From contig JAJZPK010000009.1 in NCBI GenBank assembly GCA_021811205.1, positions 1-23,565 on the forward strand: a stretch of DNA of 23,565 nt, written 5' to 3'. Each line of letters starts with the position of its first letter. The stretch's first letter is position 1. Positions 17,908-23,565 of the stretch are shown piece after piece. This DNA comes from Pseudomonadota bacterium. GTDB taxonomy: Bacteria; Pseudomonadota; Gammaproteobacteria; Burkholderiales; JABEVD01. Under the pieces are notes generated by a model. The model saw nothing but the letters and a program-made list of their open reading frames with translations. It had not been told where the DNA came from and ran no database searches. The translations under genes and the position numbers were made by a program.

Positions 17908-18032
17908 ATATGCATCTTATTTCATATTCAAGAAGCTTGGCAAATCATATTTTTTATCTTCTATAACTGGTTTACCATCTCCAAAAATAATGATTATTTG
18001 CCTATTTATTTCCTAATAAAAGGAGGGTCAAC
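17908..18032. promoter_or_regulatory. AT-rich divergent control region between regulator and formate operon
   Basis: The 125-base spacer is strikingly AT-rich against the GC-rich flanks. On the plus strand TTGGCA (17937-17942) and TATAAC (17962-17967) each match five of six consensus positions but are 19 bases apart, as in weak, activator-dependent promoters. A perfect palindrome AAATAAT-G-ATTATTT lies at 17985-17999, and TCATATT is repeated directly at 17922-17928 and 17945-17951. A strong AGGAGG ribosome binding site (18021-18026) serves the transporter gene with six bases of spacing. The binding site of the divergent regulator is likely here (inference). Confidence 0.5.
17985..17999. promoter_or_regulatory. 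Palindrome, candidate operator of the formate operon
   Basis: AAATAAT and ATTATTT are perfect inverted repeats around one central G. The site lies downstream of the candidate promoter and upstream of the transporter ribosome binding site, where a repressor would block transcription. AT-richness makes short palindromes easier by chance. Confidence 0.35.
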
Positions 18033-19664
18033 ATGACTGCAGGAGCGTCATTCTTTTCCAAGGAGAGAACCCTAGCCGGACCGGGATTCAACAGATGGCT
18101 CGTTCCGCCTGCTGCGCTTGCGATCCATCTCTGCATCGGCATGGCTTACGGCTTTTCGGTTTTCTGGCTTCCGCTTTCCAAGTCGCTCGGCATTACCCAT
18201 TCGATTGCCTGTACACCGGACTCCGGCATTTTCCAGGCGATGTTCACCACTTCCTGCGACTGGAAGGTGAGCGCGCTCAGCGTCACGTTCGAGATCTTCA
18301 TCGCCGTTCTCGGCATTTCCGCAGCGCTCTGGGGCGGGTGGCTTGAGCATGCCGGCCCACGAAAGGCGGGAGCGATCGCGGCAGTATGCTGGGGAGGAGG
18401 GATGGTTCTCGGCGGCATCGGCGCATCGATGCATCAGCTCTGGCTCATCTGGCTGGGATGCGGTGTCATAGGCGGGGTCGGCCAGGGGCTCGGCTACATT
18501 TCTCCCGTCTCGACCCTGATCAAATGGTTTCCCGACAGGCGAGGAATGGCGACAGGGATGGCGATCATGGGATACGGCGGGGGCGCATCCATCGGCGCGC
18601 CGCTCGCCGTGATGCTCATGAAGCATTTTTCCAGCGCAACTTCAGTCGGTGTCGCGCAGACCCTGATGGTCATGGGCTGCATCTATTTCTTCGTCATGAT
18701 GATGGGCGCAATCGGCTACAGAGTTCCCCCGAACGGGTGGAAGCCGGAAGGCTGGAATCCGCCTTCTCCCGAAGCTTCCAAGGCGATGGTGACCCACAAA
18801 CATGTCCATCTCGACAAGGCATGGAAAACCAGGCAGTTCTGGCTCATCTGGGCGGTGCTGTGCCTCAACGTGACGGCAGGCATCGGCGTGCTTTCGATGG
18901 CATCCCCCATGCTTCAGGAAGTTTTCGGCGGAAAGCTCGTCGGGCTGCAGGTCGCGTTCAACGATTTGACGGCTGACCAGAAGGTCCAGATTGCCGCGGT
19001 CGCGGCAGGGTTCGCAGGGCTCTTGAGCCTCTTCAACAGTCTGGGCAGGTTCTTCTGGGCATCCATCTCCGACTGGATAGGGAGAAAGAACACCTATTTC
19101 ACGTTCTTCATCCTCGGCATGCTTCTCTATGCGTCCGCCCCTTCCCTCGGGCATACGGGAAGCGTCGCCCTGTTCGTCCTGGCCTTCTGCGTGATCCTGA
19201 CCATGTACGGCGGGGGATTCGCGACAGTGCCCGCCTATCTCGCGGACATGTTCGGCACGCAGATGGTGGGCGCGATCCACGGCAGGCTGCTGACCGCATG
19301 GTCGACTGCGGGAATCGTAGGACCCGTGCTCATCAACTACGTGCGCGAATTCCAGCTTGCCCATGGCGTCCAGAAAGCCGACGCCTACGACATCACCATG
19401 TACATCCTGGTTGGATTGCTCCTGCTGGGCCTGATTTCCAATGCGCTGATCAGGCCGGTTGAAGAGCGCCACCACATGACGGACGAGGAACTGGAAGCCG
19501 AAAGAAAGGTCTCACATGATGTGCCTGCGGAGCATCATGTCATCGCTGCCGTGCAGGCAAAGGACATCACGCCTCAGGTGATCCTGGCCTGGCTGGCAGT
19601 GGGAATTCCCTTCATCTGGGGCGTTTCTCAGACCCTGATCAAGGCCTCGGTGCTGTTCAGATAG
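18033..19664 (+). CDS. OFA-family MFS transporter (oxalate/formate antiporter type), probable formate transporter
   Basis: 543 residues with about twelve membrane segments plus a final C-terminal hydrophobic segment (about 515-535), longer than the 400-440 residues of classical OxlT-like members. Family signs are G-M-A-Y-G-F-S-V-F near the first helix, a periplasmic insert with C60 and C75 (T-T-S-C-D-W-K-V-S), R-R-G-M-A-T-G-M-A-I-M-G-Y-G-G-G, and L-F-N-S-L-G-R-F-F-W-A-S-I-S-D-W-I-G-R-K. A strong AGGAGG site precedes the ATG. The fdsG ribosome binding site overlaps its stop codon, with an 8-base gap to fdsG. Position at the head of the formate dehydrogenase operon suggests formate uptake; substrate not proven. 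Confidence 0.88.
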   Translation: MTAGASFFSKERTLAGPGFNRWLVPPAALAIHLCIGMAYGFSVFWLPLSKSLGITHSIACTPDSGIFQAMFTTSCDWKVSALSVTFEIFIAVLGISAALWGGWLEHAGPRKAGAIAAVCWGGGMVLGGIGASMHQLWLIWLGCGVIGGVGQGLGYISPVSTLIKWFPDRRGMATGMAIMGYGGGASIGAPLAVMLMKHFSSATSVGVAQTLMVMGCIYFFVMMMGAIGYRVPPNGWKPEGWNPPSPEASKAMVTHKHVHLDKAWKTRQFWLIWAVLCLNVTAGIGVLSMASPMLQEVFGGKLVGLQVAFNDLTADQKVQIAAVAAGFAGLLSLFNSLGRFFWASISDWIGRKNTYFTFFILGMLLYASAPSLGHTGSVALFVLAFCVILTMYGGGFATVPAYLADMFGTQMVGAIHGRLLTAWSTAGIVGPVLINYVREFQLAHGVQKADAYDITMYILVGLLLLGLISNALIRPVEERHHMTDEELEAERKVSHDVPAEHHVIAAVQAKDITPQVILAWLAVGIPFIWGVSQTLIKASVLFR

Positions 19665-19672
19665 GAGTCGAC

Positions 19673-20128
19673 ATGACGCATGCGGAAACGATAACGGCGA
19701 TTGTCGAGGAGATGCGCGCTCTCCCCGGAGCGATGCTGCCCATCCTGCATGTGATTCAGGACAGGTTCGGATACGTTCCAGTCGACGCCGTGCCCATCGT
19801 CGCGAAAGCGCTCAACGTATCCAGGGCGGAAGTGCACGGCGTGCTCACCTATTACCATCATTTCAGGCAGGATAAGCCGGCCCGGCATGTCTTGCAGATT
19901 TGCAGGGCGGAATCCTGCCAGGCGATGGGCTCGGACAAGCTCGCCGAGCATGCCAAAAACGCACTGGGATGCGATTTCCACGGACAATCCAAGGACGGGT
20001 CTTTTTCTCTCGAGCAGGTATTCTGTCTCGGCCTCTGCGCCTCTTCCCCTGCAATCATGCTGGACGGGGAAGTGCATGCAAGGATGGATGCGGCAAAGCT
20101 CGATGCGCTTCTCGAGGAGGGGAAATGA
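19673..20128 (+). CDS. fdsG: NAD-dependent formate dehydrogenase gamma subunit (NuoE-like)
   Basis: 151 residues. Thioredoxin-like [2Fe-2S] protein of the NuoE/FdsG family. Cluster ligands are C77 and C82 (C-R-A-E-S-C) and C118 and C122 (C-L-G-L-C). The N-terminal helical part has L-P-I-L-H-V-I-Q-D-R-F-G-Y-V-P. With FdsB it forms the diaphorase end of a soluble formate dehydrogenase, passing electrons to NAD+. Its ribosome binding site AGGAG overlaps the transporter stop codon. The TGA overlaps the fdsB ATG by 4 bases. Confidence 0.94.
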   Translation: MTHAETITAIVEEMRALPGAMLPILHVIQDRFGYVPVDAVPIVAKALNVSRAEVHGVLTYYHHFRQDKPARHVLQICRAESCQAMGSDKLAEHAKNALGCDFHGQSKDGSFSLEQVFCLGLCASSPAIMLDGEVHARMDAAKLDALLEEGK

Positions 20129-21609
20129 AGGTCTTTGTTCCCAGGGATTCAGGCTCCCTCGCCCTCGGGGCGGAAAAAGTCGCGAGAGCGGTGGCGAACC
20201 TCGGAATCGAGCCTGTCAGGAACGGCTCGCGCGGCCTATACTGGCTCGAGCCGCTGCTCGAGATCGAAACGGCCGAGGGCAGGATCGCATTCGGTCCCGT
20301 TTCGGAAAAAGACGTCGAATCCATCCTGGAACAGAAGGGTGCCCATCCGCTCTGTCTGGGCAAGATCGAAGACATTCCCTATCTGAAAAACCAGGAGAGG
20401 CTGACCTTTTCCAGGATGGGGGTCACGGATCCCTTGTCGCTCGAAGACTATCTCGAGCATGGAGGATTTTCTGGACTGGAGAAGGCCCTGAAGAGGGACA
20501 GCGATGCGATCGTCCATGAGGTCCTTGAGTCTGGGCTGAGGGGAAGAGGGGGCGCGGCCTTTCCGACCGGCATCAAGTGGAAGACCGTGCTCGATGCGAC
20601 TGCTGAACGAAAATACGTCGTGTGCAATGCGGACGAAGGGGATTCCGGCACCTATTCCGACAGGATGGTGATGGAGGGGGATCCCTTCATGCTGATCGAA
20701 GGGATGATCATCGCGGCCCTAGCGGTCGGCGCGTCACGAGGCTACATCTACGTGAGATCGGAATATCCCCATGCCTATTCGGTTCTTTCGGAAGCGATAA
20801 AGATACTCGAAAAGAACGGCTATCTCGGAAATTCGATTCTGGATTCCGGAAAACCGTTCCATCTGGAAGCGAGGCGCGCAGCGGGCTCCTACGTGTGCGG
20901 CGAGGAGACTGCGATGCTCGAATCGATCGAGGGGCGCCGCGGAATCGTCCGGGCGAAGCCCCCGTTGCCCGCCATTTCGGGCCTCTTCGGCATGCCCACG
21001 GTGATCAACAACGTGATTTCCTTTGCCGCAGTACCTCATATCCTGGCAAACGGTGGGCAGGCTTACAAGGATTACGGCATGGGCAGGTCGCGCGGGACGC
21101 TTCCCATCCAGCTCGCAGGCAACATCAAAAGGGGCGGGCTGATCGAGAAGGCATTCGGCGTCACATTGAACGAGCTGATATTCGAGTACGGGGGCGGAAC
21201 AGCATCCGGACGCCCGGTGAAGGCCGTGCAGGTGGGCGGTCCCTTGGGCGCCTACATTCCGCCTTCGTTTTTCGATACGCCGCTCGACTACGAAGCCTTC
21301 CTGAAGATAGGCGGCACGCTGGGCCACGGCGGCATCGTCGTCTTCGACGACACGGCGGACATGAAGAAGCAGGCGAGATATGCGATGGAATTCTGCGCGA
21401 TCGAGTCGTGCGGAAAATGCACCCCATGCAGGATAGGATCGACAAGGGGAATGGAAGTCATCGACAGAATGAAGGAAGGGGAAAGAATGGAAGGGCTGCT
21501 CAGGGATCTGTGCGACACCATGCTGAGCGGCTCGCTTTGCGCGATGGGGGGAATGACGCCTTATCCCGTCCTTTCAGCGCTCGACCATTTTCCGGAGGAT
21601 TTCGTATGA
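20125..21609 (+). CDS. fdsB: NAD-dependent formate dehydrogenase beta subunit (NuoF-like)
   Basis: 494 residues from the ATG at 20125, chosen because it overlaps the fdsG stop (ATGA) and follows a GAGGAGG site; the frame is open further upstream but inside fdsG. An N-terminal domain of about 100 residues precedes the NuoF core: FMN/NADH motif G140-R-G-G143 in L-R-G-R-G-G-A-A-F-P-T-G, C-N-A-D-E-G-D-S-G-T-Y-S-D-R at 167-180, and [4Fe-4S] ligands C429, C432, C435 (E-S-C-G-K-C-T-P-C-R) and C472. It binds FMN and reduces NAD+. Twenty of its 29 arginine codons are AGG or AGA. Its TGA overlaps the fdsA ATG. Confidence 0.95.
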   Translation: MKVFVPRDSGSLALGAEKVARAVANLGIEPVRNGSRGLYWLEPLLEIETAEGRIAFGPVSEKDVESILEQKGAHPLCLGKIEDIPYLKNQERLTFSRMGVTDPLSLEDYLEHGGFSGLEKALKRDSDAIVHEVLESGLRGRGGAAFPTGIKWKTVLDATAERKYVVCNADEGDSGTYSDRMVMEGDPFMLIEGMIIAALAVGASRGYIYVRSEYPHAYSVLSEAIKILEKNGYLGNSILDSGKPFHLEARRAAGSYVCGEETAMLESIEGRRGIVRAKPPLPAISGLFGMPTVINNVISFAAVPHILANGGQAYKDYGMGRSRGTLPIQLAGNIKRGGLIEKAFGVTLNELIFEYGGGTASGRPVKAVQVGGPLGAYIPPSFFDTPLDYEAFLKIGGTLGHGGIVVFDDTADMKKQARYAMEFCAIESCGKCTPCRIGSTRGMEVIDRMKEGERMEGLLRDLCDTMLSGSLCAMGGMTPYPVLSALDHFPEDFV

Positions 21610-23565
21610 ATCGCGAAACCGATTTGGGCACGCCGGCGAAATTGTCGGACCGGTCCGTCACCCTCGAAATAGACGGAACGAAAATAGCCGTCCCCGAGGG
21701 TACCTCGATCATGCGCGCAGCGAGCCTGATCGGGACGGGGATCCCCAGACTCTGCGCAACAGAAAGCCTGGAGCCTTTCGGCTCATGCAGGCTCTGCCTC
21801 GTCGAGATAGAAGGCAGGCGCGGCTATCCCGCATCCTGCACCACCCCGGCCGAAGAAGGGATGAAGGTGAAAACGCAGTCTGAAAAGCTTGCGCAAATCA
21901 GGCGGGGGGTCATGGAGCTCTACATCTCCGACCATCCGCTCGATTGCCTGACCTGTTCCGCGAACGGCAACTGCGAGCTGCAGGACATGGCGGGAGAGGT
22001 GGGCTTGAGGGAAGTGCGCTACGGCTTCGACGGCGCCAACCATCTTCGCGAAGCGAAGGACGAATCCAATCCCTATTTTTCCTACGATCCTGCCAAATGC
22101 ATCGTCTGCAACCGGTGCGTGAGGGCTTGCGAGGAAGTGCAGGGGACTTTCGCCCTCACCATTTCGGGAAGAGGGTTCGATTCGAGGGTTTCCGCAGGAG
22201 AAGACCAGAGCTTCATGGAATCCGAATGCGTCTCATGCGGCGCATGCGTCCAGGCCTGCCCGACAGCGACCCTTTCGGAGAAGTCTCTGATCGAAATGGG
22301 GCAGCCCGAGCATGCAGTCGTGACCACCTGCGCCTATTGCGGTGTGGGCTGCTCATTCCGGGCGGAGATGAAGGGAAGCGAACTGGTGCGCATGGTCCCG
22401 CACGGGGAAGGCAAAGCGAACCACGGCCATTCCTGCGTCAAGGGACGGTTCGCCTGGGGATACGCCACCCACAAGGACAGGATGCTCAAACCCATGATCA
22501 GGAAGAAGATCACCGATCCGTGGGTCGAGGTTTCCTGGGAGGTGGCAATCAATCATGCGGCTTCCGAATTCAGACGGATACAGGAAAAATACGGAAAAAA
22601 CTCGATAGGCGGAATCACTTCTTCGCGCTGCACGAACGAGGAGACCTATCTCGTCCAGAAGATGGTGCGAGCGGCATTCGGCAACAACAACGTCGATACC
22701 TGTGCGCGCGTCTGCCATTCTCCGACGGGATACGGGCTCAAGCAGACGCTCGGGGAGTCGGCCGGAACCCAGACTTTCGATTCGGTATTGAAGTCGGACG
22801 TCATCATGGTGATCGGCGCGAATCCGACAGACGGGCATCCCGTCTTCGCCTCCCTCATGAAGAAGAGATTGAGGGCAGGGGCGAAGCTCATCGTGGCCGA
22901 CCCGAGGACGATCGATCTCGTCAGATCCCCCCACGTCGAGGCGGTCCACCATTTGAAGCTCAGACCAGGAACGAATGTGGCACTCGCGAATTCGCTCGCT
23001 CACGTGATCGTGACCGAACATCTGGTCGACGAGGCCTTCGTTTCCGAACGATGCGAAAAGAAGGCATTCGAAGAATGGAGGCAATTCGTCTCCGGGCCTG
23101 AAAATTCACCCGAGGAGATGGAAAAGACGACCGGCGTTCCTGCATTGGACGTCAGACGCGCGGCTAGGCTCTATGCGACGGGGGGCAATGCGGCCATCTA
23201 TTACGGGCTGGGGGTGACCGAGCACGAGCAGGGGTCGACCATGGTGATGGCGATCGCGAATCTCGCCATGGCGACGGGAAACATAGGCAGGGAAGGCGTG
23301 GGGGTGAACCCGCTGCGCGGCCAGAACAATGTCCAGGGCTCGTGCGACATGGGCTCCTTCCCCCACGAATTCCCGGGATACAGGCATGTTTCGGACGACG
23401 CCGTGCGCCATCTTTTCGAAAAGGAATGGGGCGTTCCGTTGCAGAACGAACCGGGCCTCAGGATACCCAACATGTTCGATGCCGCCCTCGACGGCAGCTT
23501 CATGGGGCTCTATTGCCAGGGGGAGGACATCGCCCAGTCCGATCCCAATGTGAAGCATGTGTCGG
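21606..23565 (+). CDS. fdsA: NAD-dependent formate dehydrogenase alpha subunit, molybdenum catalytic subunit (3' end outside window)
   Basis: The first 653 codons are present with no stop before the edge; FdsA is normally about 950-980 residues. Cofactor ligands in order: [2Fe-2S] C50, C61, C64, C78; His-ligated [4Fe-4S] H110, C114, C117, C123; two ferredoxin-type clusters C165/168/171/175 and C208/211/214/218; the fourth cubane near the molybdopterin C242, C245, C249, C277. The catalytic pair is C370-H371 in R-V-C-H-S-P-T, so it uses cysteine, not selenocysteine, as Mo ligand. It oxidises formate to CO2 (and can run in reverse). The ATG overlaps the fdsB stop. fdsC and fdsD would be expected downstream. 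Twenty-two of 41 arginine codons are AGG or AGA. Confidence 0.96.
   Translation, partial: MNRETDLGTPAKLSDRSVTLEIDGTKIAVPEGTSIMRAASLIGTGIPRLCATESLEPFGSCRLCLVEIEGRRGYPASCTTPAEEGMKVKTQSEKLAQIRRGVMELYISDHPLDCLTCSANGNCELQDMAGEVGLREVRYGFDGANHLREAKDESNPYFSYDPAKCIVCNRCVRACEEVQGTFALTISGRGFDSRVSAGEDQSFMESECVSCGACVQACPTATLSEKSLIEMGQPEHAVVTTCAYCGVGCSFRAEMKGSELVRMVPHGEGKANHGHSCVKGRFAWGYATHKDRMLKPMIRKKITDPWVEVSWEVAINHAASEFRRIQEKYGKNSIGGITSSRCTNEETYLVQKMVRAAFGNNNVDTCARVCHSPTGYGLKQTLGESAGTQTFDSVLKSDVIMVIGANPTDGHPVFASLMKKRLRAGAKLIVADPRTIDLVRSPHVEAVHHLKLRPGTNVALANSLAHVIVTEHLVDEAFVSERCEKKAFEEWRQFVSGPENSPEEMEKTTGVPALDVRRAARLYATGGNAAIYYGLGVTEHEQGSTMVMAIANLAMATGNIGREGVGVNPLRGQNNVQGSCDMGSFPHEFPGYRHVSDDAVRHLFEKEWGVPLQNEPGLRIPNMFDAALDGSFMGLYCQGEDIAQSDPNVKHVS

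Noticed and set aside
17937..17960. Possible sigma54 promoter in the formate control region
   Set aside because: A GG pair is present but there is no GC at the required 10-base spacing.
20125..23565. Horizontal acquisition of the formate operon based on unusual arginine codons
   Set aside because: The same AGG/AGA preference is seen in unrelated genes at the left end and in the DsrS-like gene.

Overview
The window reads as an ordinary chromosomal segment of a betaproteobacterium, most probably from the Nitrosomonadales/Burkholderiales breadth. This is inferred from gene order: mreBCD-mrdA-rodA-rlpA divergent from gatCAB, with pyrE and an exodeoxyribonuclease III gene nearby, is a typical betaproteobacterial neighbourhood. 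The protein sequences agree. Genus cannot be fixed from the sequence alone. Coding density is extreme: no gap exceeds about 125 bases, neighbouring genes overlap by 1-53 bases, and all three convergent junctions overlap tail to tail. No tRNA, rRNA, insertion sequence, CRISPR array or phage gene was seen.

Layout. (1) 1-1684, plus strand: the 3' end of an RND efflux periplasmic adaptor and a complete NodT-type outer-membrane lipoprotein, the tail of a tripartite efflux operon. (2) 1671-7973, minus strand: the elongasome operon mreB-mreC-mreD-mrdA(PBP2)-rodA-rlpA, every junction overlapping, driven by a good sigma70-like promoter upstream of mreB. (3) 8064-11255, plus strand: gatC-gatA-gatB, the tRNA-dependent amidotransferase. 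(4) 11319-14537, plus strand: a three-gene module of a MoxR-type AAA+ ATPase, a metallopeptidase-like/VWA protein and a DsrS-like protein of unknown function. (5) 14518-16031, minus strand: pyrE, a DUF4124 coiled-coil exported protein and a small cysteine-rich lipoprotein. (6) 16061-16840, plus strand: exodeoxyribonuclease III. (7) 16837-23565: a minus-strand HTH/periplasmic-binding-domain regulator, divergent from a plus-strand formate operon of an OFA-family MFS transporter, fdsG, fdsB and fdsA (cut by the window edge).

How they work together. MreBCD, PBP2 and RodA form the lateral-wall peptidoglycan synthesis machine, and RlpA is a SPOR/DPBB peptidoglycan-processing lipoprotein. GatCAB makes Gln-tRNA and/or Asn-tRNA by transamidation. 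The FdsGBA proteins form a soluble NAD-dependent molybdenum formate dehydrogenase; the transporter probably supplies formate, and the divergent regulator probably senses formate or a molybdenum/oxyanion-type ligand.

The least understood part is the MoxR / HExxH-VWA / DsrS-like module. Its one-base junctions imply co-translation, and MoxR-VWA pairs are typically cofactor-insertion or activation chaperones. Its client is unknown, and no dsr sulfur-oxidation gene is visible around it.
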